Both the position numbers and the translations under genes were made by a program. This document shows positions 1 to 7,026 of a stretch of DNA of 64,000 nucleotides, piece after piece (within the stretch, counting starts at the first letter, position 1; the number at the start of each line of letters is the position of its first letter). The DNA is from Oceanicella sp. SM1341 (GTDB lineage Bacteria > Pseudomonadota > Alphaproteobacteria > Rhodobacterales > Rhodobacteraceae). Below the pieces are notes generated by a model. It was given only the letters and a program-made list of their open reading frames with translations, was not told the DNA's origin and did no database searches. The stretch is from positions 124,001 through 188,000 of the forward strand of contig NZ_QRGC01000005.1 in NCBI RefSeq assembly GCF_003448965.1. The letters run 5' to 3'.

Positions 1-1206
1 GGCAGCACCCTCGGCGCGCCGATGATCTGGGCCCAGAACATCAAGGACGTCACCCTGCGCCAGTTCGGCACCGGCGTGTCGAACCTCAACGAGGTGGCCG
101 AGAAGGTGAAGGAAGACCTCGGCTTCACCCTGGAGATGACGGCGCTCGATTCCGATTCCGTCACCCAGCGCGCCGCCACCCAGCCCAACAGCTTCGACAT
201 CGCCGACATCGAGTACTGGATCTGCAAGAAGGTCTGGCCGGCGGGCAACCTGCAGCCGATGGATGTCTCCAAGATCACCAACTACGACAAGATCGTCGGC
301 ATCTTCAAGGACGGCAAGCTCACCCCCGAGAGCGTGATCGCCCAGGGCACCGCGCCGCACACCGTGGGCTTCGTCGACGGGCCGGACGGCACCAGCTTCG
401 CCGATCACGAGACCGGCTGGATGACCCTGATCCCCACCATCTACAACGCCGACACGCTGGGCATCCGCCCCGACCTGATCGGCCGGCCGATCGACAGCTG
501 GGCCGAGCTGCTGAACCCCGAGTTCAAGGGCAAGGCCTCGATCCTCGACATCTCCTCCATCGGCATCATGGACGCGGCGATGGTCTGCGAGGCCATGGGC
601 GAGATGTCCTACGGCGACAAGGGCAACATGACCCGCGAGGAGATCGACAAGACCATGGCGATCCTCACCGAGGCGAAGCGCGCCGGCCAGTTCCGCGCCT
701 TCTGGAAGAGCTTCGACGAGAGCGTGAACCTGATGGCCTCGGGCGAGGTGGTGATCCAGTCCATGTGGTCGCCGGCGATCACCGCGGTGAAGACCAAGGG
801 CATCCCTTGCGTCTACCAGCCGCTGAAGGAGGGCTACCGCTCCTGGGGCGGCGGGATCGGCCTGTCGAAGAACCTCTCCGGCCTCGAGCTCGACGCCGCC
901 TACGAGTACATCAACTGGTATCTCTCCGGCTGGGTCGGCGGCTTCCTGATGCGCCAGGGCTACTACTCCGCCGTGCCCGAGACCTCGAAGGAGTTCATGA
1001 CCGCCGACGAGTGGGGCTACTGGTTCGAGGGCAAGCCCGCCCAGGAGGACATCATGAACCCGCAGGGCCAGGTGATGGAGAAGGCCGGCGCCACGCGTGA
1101 CGGCGGCTCCTTCGAGGAGCGCATGGGCCATGTCGCCTGCTGGAACGCGGTGATGGACGAGAACCAGTACATGGTTCGCAAGTGGAACGAGTTCATCGCC
1201 GCCTGA
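1..1206 (+). CDS. PotD-type ABC transporter substrate-binding protein (5' end outside window)
   Basis: The reading frame is open from base 1, so the true start and the signal peptide lie upstream; about 401 residues are visible. The protein resembles extracellular solute-binding proteins of the spermidine/putrescine type (bacterial SBP family 1/8), with a family-typical run of aromatic residues in the ligand-cleft region and a C-terminal sequence rich in Trp and Asn. It should bind a small cationic or amino-acid-like ligand in the periplasm and deliver it to the two permeases encoded at 2060 and 2973. No ATPase gene is seen in the window, so it must lie upstream. A strong hairpin follows the stop codon at once, then an unusually long 0.85-kb gap precedes the permeases. 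The substrate cannot be told from the sequence. Confidence 0.85.
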   Translation, partial: GSTLGAPMIWAQNIKDVTLRQFGTGVSNLNEVAEKVKEDLGFTLEMTALDSDSVTQRAATQPNSFDIADIEYWICKKVWPAGNLQPMDVSKITNYDKIVGIFKDGKLTPESVIAQGTAPHTVGFVDGPDGTSFADHETGWMTLIPTIYNADTLGIRPDLIGRPIDSWAELLNPEFKGKASILDISSIGIMDAAMVCEAMGEMSYGDKGNMTREEIDKTMAILTEAKRAGQFRAFWKSFDESVNLMASGEVVIQSMWSPAITAVKTKGIPCVYQPLKEGYRSWGGGIGLSKNLSGLELDAAYEYINWYLSGWVGGFLMRQGYYSAVPETSKEFMTADEWGYWFEGKPAQEDIMNPQGQVMEKAGATRDGGSFEERMGHVACWNAVMDENQYMVRKWNEFIAA

Positions 1207-1215
1207 ACCGAAGCC

Positions 1216-1242
1216 GCCGGCCGGAGCGCGCGCCCGGCCGGC
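1216..1242 (+). terminator. Hairpin directly after the PotD-type gene
   Basis: Perfect 9-bp inverted repeat GCCGGCCGG / CCGGCCGGC with a 9-nt loop, starting 10 nt after the stop codon. There is no T-tract, so partial termination or 3'-end protection of the binding-protein mRNA is more likely than full termination. The same placement recurs at the other three binding-protein genes in the window. Confidence 0.55.
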
Positions 1243-1410
1243 ACCCCGAAACACGCCGCCCCGTCCGCTCCGGGCTGATCGCAAGAGCCTCACCGGACAC
1301 CGATCCGTCGCTGGCGCCCGGGGCCTGAGCAGCCCGAAGCGCTTGCCCGGCACGCCGGGCGGCGCCCTTCCGGACCGCCCCCGGGCGACCGCACTGAGGC
1401 TGACGCCCTG

Positions 1411-1540
1411 CCGAGGCCAGCAGCCGAGGCCAGCAGCCGAGGCCAGCAGCCGAGGCCAGCAGCCGAGGCCAGCAGCCGAGGCCAGCAGCCGAGGCCAGCA
1501 GCCGAGGCCAGCAGCCGAGGCCAGCAGCCGAGGCCAGCAG
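1411..1540 (+). repeat. Tandem repeat, 10 perfect copies of a 13-bp unit
   Basis: The unit CCGAGGCCAGCAG is repeated ten times without a mismatch, followed by a decaying CCGAG at 1541. As 13 is not a multiple of 3 and no gene is credible here, the array is non-coding. Perfect identity suggests recent expansion or active slippage, so copy number probably varies between strains. Confidence 0.95.
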
Positions 1541-1566
1541 CCGAGAGCTGCGGAACAGACATCCGG

Positions 1567-1584
1567 CCAGCCCGCAAGGGCTGG
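1567..1584 (+). other. GNRA-loop hairpin in the operon gap
   Basis: CCAGCCC / GGGCTGG with loop GCAA forms a perfect 7-bp stem capped by a GNRA tetraloop, shortly after the 13-bp repeat array. It could be an RNA stability element in the leader of the permease genes. No T-tract follows. Confidence 0.4.
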
Positions 1585-1740
1585 TCTGCCGCCCCCGCGC
1601 ATCGGGGCCCGCTCGGGTTCCCGTATGCGTGCCCTGCAGTTCGGCGCGTGGCACCGGATGGGCACCTGCCGCGGAGCCGCGCCGGCCCGCCGGTCGGGAG
1701 CCGATACGGAGCCCTCCCGTGCTCCGGCCACCTGTCGGTG

Positions 1741-1762
1741 TCCTGCGCTTTGGGCCCGGCCG
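1741..1762. repeat. Dispersed 22-bp repeat, copy 1
   Basis: This 22-bp segment is repeated with one mismatch at 56257-56278. Both copies lie in long gene-free stretches. The core is TTTGGGCCCGGCCG. Confidence 0.45.
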
Positions 1763-2059
1763 GGTGCTGCGCACCCGGTGTCCCGGCCCGGGCGGGCGCC
1801 GCGACGGGGCCAGCCCGGCACCCGGCCCGAAGGGAGCTGCCTCCCGGCCGGGCGCTCGCGCCGGAGGGGCCCGAAGGGACACGACGCCGCCGCGGAGGCG
1901 GGGGGCGCAGCCCCTCTCCGACGCGGTCGGCCCCTCCGAAGGCGTCCCCCCGCGCCGACCGGGGGAGATGAGAGACCACCCGGTGGCGCATCGTGCCGCC
2001 GGCCCGCCTGACACCTCCCCCGCGCCGCGCGGGGCCGCAGAGCAAGGGAACCGCCGAGG

Positions 2060-2971
2060 ATGAGCGAACTCGAGATCACCGCGCCCGCCCCGGGCCGCAG
2101 CCGCGCAGGCGCCGTGCAGCGCATTCCGGAGGCCGTCACCGCCTGGGCGCTCGCCTCGCCGCTGGTGCTGGTGCTGGGCTTCTTCCTGGTGCTGCCGGTC
2201 ATCACCATCGTAGTGGTGAGCTTCTGGGGCTCGACGGAATGGTCCTTCTATCCCGCCTTCCTGTGGGACAATTACGAGTTCCTGCTCACCTCGCCGGTGA
2301 CGCTCTCGGTCTATCTCAACACGCTGATGTACACCGTGCTCACCTGGGTCTTCACCCTGGTGATCGGCTTCACCGTGGCCTATTTCCTTGCCTTCCACAT
2401 CCGCACCCAGACCTGGCAGATCGCGCTCTTCCTGCTCTGCACCATCCCGTTCTGGACCTCGAACATCATCCGGATGATCTCCTGGATCCCGTTCCTGGGC
2501 CGCAACGGCATCGCGAACTCGGTGCTGATGGACATAGGGCTGGTGAACGAGCCGGTGGAATGGCTGCTGTTCTCCGATTTCGCGGTGGTGCTCGCCTTCG
2601 TGCATCTCTACACGCTCTTCATGGTGGTGCCGATCTTCAACACCATGATGCGCATCGACAAATCCCTCATCGAGGCGGCACGCGACGCGGGCGCCACCGG
2701 CGCCCAGATCCTGTGGAACGTGGTGATCCCGCTCACCAAGCCGGGCATCATGATCGGCTCGATCTTCGTGGTGACCCTGGTGATGGGCGATTTCATCACC
2801 GTGCGGTTCATGTCCGGCGGGCAGTCCGCCTCGGTGGGGCGGATGATCTCCAACGAGATCGCGCTGCTGCAATACCCCGCCGCCGCCGCCGACGCGGTGA
2901 TCCTGCTGCTCACCGTCCTCATCATGATCTCGGCGATGCTGCGCTTCGTCGACATCCGCAAGGAGCTCTGA
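2060..2971 (+). CDS. PotB-type ABC transporter permease
   Basis: Inner-membrane permease of 303 residues in the PotB/PotH family of polyamine-type importers. After a short cytoplasmic N-terminus with a basic patch, a first membrane segment starts near residue 32 and about six are predicted by eye. The cytoplasmic coupling loop (EAA motif, EAARDAGATG) lies near residues 204-232 and should dock on the missing ATPase. The start at 2060 is preceded by AAGGGA about 11 nt upstream. The next permease begins one base after this stop codon, so the two are translationally close and probably form a heterodimer. Length is normal for the family. The substrate follows that of the upstream binding protein and is unknown. 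Confidence 0.88.
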   Translation: MSELEITAPAPGRSRAGAVQRIPEAVTAWALASPLVLVLGFFLVLPVITIVVVSFWGSTEWSFYPAFLWDNYEFLLTSPVTLSVYLNTLMYTVLTWVFTLVIGFTVAYFLAFHIRTQTWQIALFLLCTIPFWTSNIIRMISWIPFLGRNGIANSVLMDIGLVNEPVEWLLFSDFAVVLAFVHLYTLFMVVPIFNTMMRIDKSLIEAARDAGATGAQILWNVVIPLTKPGIMIGSIFVVTLVMGDFITVRFMSGGQSASVGRMISNEIALLQYPAAAADAVILLLTVLIMISAMLRFVDIRKEL

Positions 2972-2972
2972 G

Positions 2973-3812
2973 ATGGAACCGCGCCCGCGCTCCTTCTACG
3001 TCCTCGCCGCCGTCTTCGCGCTGTTCGTGCTGTTCCTCTACGGGCCCACGATCACCATCGCCATCCTGAGCTTCCAGGGGCCGCAGGGCGGGCTCACCTT
3101 CCCGATGAACGGCGTCTCGCTGCACTGGTTCGCCGACCTGTTCGAGCAGCAGGCGGTGGGCGACATCTGGGGCAGCTTCGGGCGCAGCCTCGCCCTCGGG
3201 CTGATGGTGATGGTGGTGACCGTGGTGGTCTCGGTGATGGGCGGGCTCGCGTTTCGCAAGAAGTTCCGCGGCTCGGGCGTGCTGTTCCTGCTCATCATCA
3301 CCTCGCTGATCATCCCCTCGATCCTGATCTCGCTCGGCGTTGGGCTGATCTTCAACATCGCCGGGCTCAACGTGCACTGGTCGACCTCCGGCTTCGGATC
3401 CCAGCTCACCTGGACCCTGCCCTTCGGCCTGCTGATCATGTTCGCGGTGTTCAACCGCTTCGACGCCTCCTATGAGGAGGCCGCGCGCGACCAGGGCGCC
3501 ACGCCCTGGCAGACCATCCGCCACGTGGTGCTGCCGATCATCGCGCCCTCGCTCATCGGCGTGGCGCTGTTCGGCTTCACCCTGTCCTACGACGAGTTCG
3601 CCCGCACCCTGCTCACCGCCGGCAGCTACAACACCCTGCCGCTGGAGATCTTCGGCATGACCACCAATGTCACCTCGCCGGTGCTCTACGCGCTCGGCAC
3701 GCTCACCACGCTGTTCTCGCTCGCCATCATCGGCGTGTTCCTGGGCGGCGCCTTCATCGCGCAGCGGCGGCGGGCCCGGCGGGCCTCCGACGCCGGCAAG
3801 GGCCTGGTCTGA
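2973..3812 (+). CDS. PotC-type ABC transporter permease
   Basis: Second inner-membrane permease, 279 residues, PotC/PotI type. A hydrophobic segment starts near residue 6, five further segments can be traced, and the coupling loop EEAARDQGATPW sits near residues 167-195. It starts one base after the stop of the PotB-type gene, which implies co-translation and heterodimer formation. It ends in a basic cytoplasmic tail. A copy of a dispersed intergenic repeat lies 22 bp after its stop, so this is probably the end of the transporter operon, although the racemase-type gene 143 bp downstream is on the same strand and may be read through. Confidence 0.88.
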   Translation: MEPRPRSFYVLAAVFALFVLFLYGPTITIAILSFQGPQGGLTFPMNGVSLHWFADLFEQQAVGDIWGSFGRSLALGLMVMVVTVVVSVMGGLAFRKKFRGSGVLFLLIITSLIIPSILISLGVGLIFNIAGLNVHWSTSGFGSQLTWTLPFGLLIMFAVFNRFDASYEEAARDQGATPWQTIRHVVLPIIAPSLIGVALFGFTLSYDEFARTLLTAGSYNTLPLEIFGMTTNVTSPVLYALGTLTTLFSLAIIGVFLGGAFIAQRRRARRASDAGKGLV

Positions 3813-3833
3813 GACGATGGCGACCCTTCCCGG

Positions 3834-3932
3834 ATACGTCCCTCGGGGGCATCGAGCCCCCTCGTGCCGTCGCGGCGCCACCTCGCGCGCGGGCTGTCGC
3901 CGGCGGTCCTCGCCGCGGCGCGGGGCGGTCTC
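3834..3932. repeat. Dispersed ~100-bp intergenic repeat, copy A
   Basis: The first 46 bases match 6675-6720 at 44 of 46 positions. Homology continues less strictly to a shared 19-base block (3914-3932 and 6756-6774). The conserved core contains GGGGGC-ATCGA-GCCCCC, a 6-bp stem with a 5-nt loop. It sits 22 bp after a stop codon. Confidence 0.8.
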
Positions 3933-3955
3933 CCCGGCCCGCGGGGCGGCCTGAG

Positions 3956-4621
3956 ATGCGCCTGTTGCTGGTAAACCCGAACACCACCGTATCGATGACC
4001 GAGAAGGCGGCGGAGGCGGCCCGCGGCGCGGCGCCAGCCGGGGTCGAGATCCTCGCGCGCACCTCGCTCTCTGGGCCGGCCTCGATACAGGGAGCCGAGG
4101 ACGGCGCCGCCGCGCTGCCCGGGCTCTTCGCTGCCCTGCGCGCCGGGGCGGCCGAGGGCGCGGATGCCGCGATCATCGCCTGTTTCGACGACACCGGGCT
4201 CGCGGAGGCGCGGGGCTTCTTCCCCGGGCCGGTGCTGGGCATCGGACAGGCGGCCTTCCATGCCGCGGCGCTCTCGGGGCACCGGTTCTCCGTGGTCACC
4301 ACGCTGTCGGTGTCCATCCCGGTGATCGAGGAGAACCTAGTGACATACGGGCTCGCCGCGCTCTGCGCCCGGGTGCGGGCCAGCGAGGTGCCGGTGCTGG
4401 CGCTCGAGGAGCCGGGCGGGGCGGCCGAGGCGCAGGTGAGCGCCGAGATCGGCCGCGCGGTGGCGGAGGACGGCGCGGGCGCGATCGTGCTCGGCTGCGC
4501 CGGGATGGCCGACCTCGCGGACCGGCTGTCGGCCGCGCACGGGGTACCGGTGATCGACGGCGTGCGCGCCGCGGTGCGCCTCGCGCATGCGATGGCGGGG
4601 CTCGGGAACGGCAGGGGCTGA
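3956..4621 (+). CDS. Asp/Glu/hydantoin racemase family protein
   Basis: A 221-residue cytoplasmic protein of the aspartate/glutamate/hydantoin racemase superfamily, which uses two cysteines as acid/base pair for cofactor-independent racemization or decarboxylation. The N-terminal MRLLLVNPNTT is the phosphate/carboxylate-binding start typical of hydantoin racemases. The two catalytic cysteines are visible at Cys76 (IIACFDD) and Cys181 (LGCAGM). Length fits the family (about 210-240). It follows the PotBC-type transporter on the same strand, so the imported compound may be an amino acid derivative, hydantoin or similar; this is inference only. The start at 3956 is preceded by only a weak ribosome site. 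Confidence 0.8.
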   Translation: MRLLLVNPNTTVSMTEKAAEAARGAAPAGVEILARTSLSGPASIQGAEDGAAALPGLFAALRAGAAEGADAAIIACFDDTGLAEARGFFPGPVLGIGQAAFHAAALSGHRFSVVTTLSVSIPVIEENLVTYGLAALCARVRASEVPVLALEEPGGAAEAQVSAEIGRAVAEDGAGAIVLGCAGMADLADRLSAAHGVPVIDGVRAAVRLAHAMAGLGNGRG

Positions 4622-5313
4622 CGCGGGGGCGGGCCGTTTATCCCCACGCCGGATGTCGGTGCAGCCTGCCGCCGGAGCCGGTCTCGGCACATCCGGCGAG
4701 TGCCGAGCAGCCGGAATCGGTGTCTGTGGATCATCGCGTCGCCGGAAGAGCGGCATGCGACGCCTGCCCGATGCCCGATGCCCGTTCCCGGCAGCTCGCA
4801 GGCAAGTCAACACCCTCTCAGCTCGTCCCTTCCGCCCGGGCGACCAGCCCGGGCCGCGCCCGACCCTCCCCCAGGGAGGGCGCGATGGCGATGCCACTCA
4901 CCGCACAACCCTCGCCCGGGGCTTTCCAGATAAACCGCCCTCCACAAGCGCAGGAGCGCCCACCCAGGGTCGGGCGCGGCCCTCCGCGCTCAGTTCAGCG
5001 CGCGCCTTCGGGCGTGCGCCGCCGCCCCGCACGGCGGGGCGGCCCGGCCCAACGCGGAGGCGACATCCGCGCGCAGCGCGGGTGTCAACGCAGGGGCGGG
5101 AGGCCTCCCGGACCCGCGCGGCGGTGATGCTGTTGCTGCCTGCAAAAGCCGCAGGTAACGGCGCTCCGGCACCGGGAGATCGGCGGGGCGCGGCACCCGC
5201 ATCGCCGGCGGCCCCTCCCCTTGCCATGGTCATCAAAGGGCCATGCACGCGTCTTCGTCCTGTCATTGCAGGAGATTAGGCGGCGGAGCACCAAGCCCAC
5301 ATCGGAGTCCCCC
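4622..5313. other. 692-bp gene-free region
   Basis: No convincing coding sequence. It contains a 23-bp hairpin at 5021-5043, a smaller CCCTCC/GGGAGG hairpin near 4864-4879, and several GC-rich near-palindromes. A single CTGTCAT, a possible Pho-box half site, occurs about 50 bp before the next gene. Frames open through this stretch have no recognisable domains. Confidence 0.6.
5021..5043. other. Strong inverted repeat
   Basis: GCCGCCCCGC / GCGGGGCGGC, perfect 10-bp arms separated by ACG. No T-tract follows on either strand. It lies in a gene-free stretch about 270 bp before the next gene. Confidence 0.5.
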
Positions 5314-6135
5314 ATGACCGACCACACCCTTCCCCTGCTCGGCGTCTGCCTGCCCACCGACGCGCTCGAGACCTACGGCGACTGGATCATCGCCGACCAG
5401 CGCGACCTGGAAATCCAGGATTTCTTCAATGCCGAGCTGCTGGAGGGCGACTGGCGCACCACCGCGGCGAAGACGAAGCGCCTGCTCGCCGGCTACACGG
5501 GGCGCCTCGGCATCCACGGGCCGTTCTGGGGCTTCTCCATCGGCACGTCCGACCCCGACATCCGCGCCGTCGTGCAGAAGCGCTTCGGCCAGGGGCTCGA
5601 CGCCTGCGAGGAGATCGGCGCCACGCAGATGGTGATCCACAGCCCCTTCACCACCTGGGACTACACCAACCGCCACCACCTGCCCGGCCAGTACCGTGCC
5701 GCAGCCAATGCCCGCGCCACGCTCGAGCCGCTGCTGCCGCGGGCCGAGGCGCTCGGCGTCACCTTCGTGATCGAGAACATCGAGGACCGCGACCCCGCCG
5801 AGCGCGTGGCGCTGGTCGAGAGCCTCGCCAGCCCCTCGGTGCGCGTCTCGCTCGACACCGGGCATGCCAACATCGCCCATCACCAGCACAGCGCGCCGCC
5901 GGTCGACCACCACGTGATCGCGGCGGGCGACATGCTCGAGCACGTGCACATCCAGGACACCGACGGCTACGCCGACCGGCACTGGCGCCCGGGGCTGGGC
6001 AACATCCTGTGGGGGTCGCTCTTCGCCGCCCTCGCCCGGCTCGAGGTGAAGCCGCGCCTGAACCTCGAGCTGCGCGACAAGGCCGAGGTGCCCGCCGCCG
6101 TGGCGCATCTCGAGGCGCTCGGCCTCGCGCGCTGA
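5314..6135 (+). CDS. Sugar phosphate isomerase/epimerase (AP endonuclease 2 / xylose isomerase-like TIM barrel)
   Basis: A 273-residue cytoplasmic protein of the xylose-isomerase-like TIM barrel superfamily, which includes sugar isomerases, epimerases and inosose dehydratase-like enzymes. Strand-end motifs follow in the usual order: GIHGPF, VIHSPF, FVIENIED (metal-ligand Glu), SLDTGHANI (Asp/His), HVHIQDTDG (His) and LNLELRD (Glu). These give the Glu/His/Asp set that binds one divalent metal. The start at 5314 is chosen because GGAG lies 6 nt upstream; an in-frame upstream extension has no conserved features. The exact substrate cannot be told. It stands 81 bp before a small gene on the same strand. 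Confidence 0.82.
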   Translation: MTDHTLPLLGVCLPTDALETYGDWIIADQRDLEIQDFFNAELLEGDWRTTAAKTKRLLAGYTGRLGIHGPFWGFSIGTSDPDIRAVVQKRFGQGLDACEEIGATQMVIHSPFTTWDYTNRHHLPGQYRAAANARATLEPLLPRAEALGVTFVIENIEDRDPAERVALVESLASPSVRVSLDTGHANIAHHQHSAPPVDHHVIAAGDMLEHVHIQDTDGYADRHWRPGLGNILWGSLFAALARLEVKPRLNLELRDKAEVPAAVAHLEALGLAR

Positions 6136-6215
6136 GCCGCTCCCCCCCCGGCGCCACCGCGCCGGGGGTGCCGGAGGGGCTTGCCCTGCCGGCCGATCCG
6201 CGCTTTCTGTGGCAC

Positions 6216-6560
6216 ATGAGCGACACGATCACCCTCTGGCGGCCGGTGGGGCCGGAAGAACTCGCCCTCATCCGCGACAGCGGCATGCGGGCCTTTCCGC
6301 CGCGCCTGCCCGAGCAGCCGATCTTCTACCCCGTCACCACCGAGGACTATGCGGTGAAGATCGCGCGGGACTGGAACGTGAAGGCCAGCGGCAGCGGCTT
6401 CGTCACCCGCTTCGAGGTGCTGCGCAGCTTCCTCGAACGCTACGACGTGCAGGAGGCCGGCGGCGCGGCGCACCGGGAATACTGGATCCCGGCCGAGCAC
6501 CTGCCCGCCTTCAACGAAGCCATCGCGGGCGAGATCGAGGTGGTGCGGGAGTTCCGCTGA
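6216..6560 (+). CDS. Small conserved protein, often labelled ADP-ribosylation/crystallin J1
   Basis: A 114-residue soluble protein starting with a short Leu/Trp/Arg-Pro-Val-Gly segment and containing FPPRLPEQPIFYPV, a late REYWIPAEHL and IEVVREF end. From memory this matches a widespread family of about 110 residues often annotated 'ADP-ribosylation/crystallin J1' without evidence of activity. No signal peptide, membrane segment or metal site is apparent. The start at 6216 is where family similarity begins; longer in-frame extensions upstream overlap the preceding gene in another frame. The function is unknown. Confidence 0.75.
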   Translation: MSDTITLWRPVGPEELALIRDSGMRAFPPRLPEQPIFYPVTTEDYAVKIARDWNVKASGSGFVTRFEVLRSFLERYDVQEAGGAAHREYWIPAEHLPAFNEAIAGEIEVVREFR

Positions 6561-7026
6561 CCCTCCGGGGCGACAGCCCCGCCCGCCGCCCGCTGGCGCT
6601 TCTCACACCCCCCGGAAGCCGCGAACCCGCCCGATGACGCTGCGCCGACCTGCGTCTCGGGGGCACCGGGGGGCATACGTCCCTCGGGGGCATCGAGCCC
6701 CCTCGGGCCGTCGCGACGCCCGAGGGAGCGCGGGATGGCGACGTGGAGACCCTGTCGCGGCGCGGGGCGGTCTCGCGGCAGGGGCCCGGCGCCGGGGCGT
6801 CGCCCGGGCAATGGCTCGCCAGGCTGAGCGCGAGGCCGGCCGGCGACGGTAACCCCTTGCGCGGGGGCGACCGCCAGCGCCTTTCCCCCCGCAGCGGCCC
6901 CACGCGGTGGCGGGGGACGCCGTCCGGTACGGCGGGGCCCCGGGGAAGCGGCGGCAGAGCCCGGGTTCGCGAGGGCCCGCGGAGGCTGCCGCTTCCTGTC
7001 CGATGGCCGATGCCCCTTGCCCGGCC
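6561..7026. other. 466-bp gap between convergent genes
   Basis: No gene seen. The middle is occupied by copy B of the dispersed repeat (6675-6774). The rest is GC-rich with several short inverted repeats but no T-tract terminator that I can find. Confidence 0.6.
6675..6774. repeat. Dispersed ~100-bp intergenic repeat, copy B
   Basis: Same element as at 3834-3932, in the same orientation, also downstream of a plus-strand gene. The first 46 bases differ at two positions only. The copy carries the GGGGGC-ATCGA-GCCCCC hairpin. Confidence 0.8.

Larger units (their letters stand above)
1207..2059. other. 853-bp gene-free gap inside an ABC operon
   Basis: No credible gene is seen on either strand; the open frames here are GC-driven. 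It holds a hairpin just after the upstream stop (1216-1242), a minisatellite of ten 13-bp units (1411-1540), a GNRA-loop hairpin (1567-1584) and a 22-bp segment (1741-1762) found again with one mismatch at 56257-56278. Gaps this long between a binding-protein gene and its permeases are unusual. Confidence 0.7.

Noticed and set aside
1411-1540. Possible CRISPR array
   Set aside because: The 13-bp units are directly adjacent with no spacers, and no cas genes are present.
1193-2872. Long minus-strand frame of 559 codons over the operon gap
   Set aside because: It spans the minisatellite and runs antisense to the PotB-type permease, is His/Arg/Gly-rich and has no domain.
5255-5280. Pho box before the sugar isomerase gene
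   Set aside because: Only one CTGTCAT half is present, without a second half at the proper spacing.
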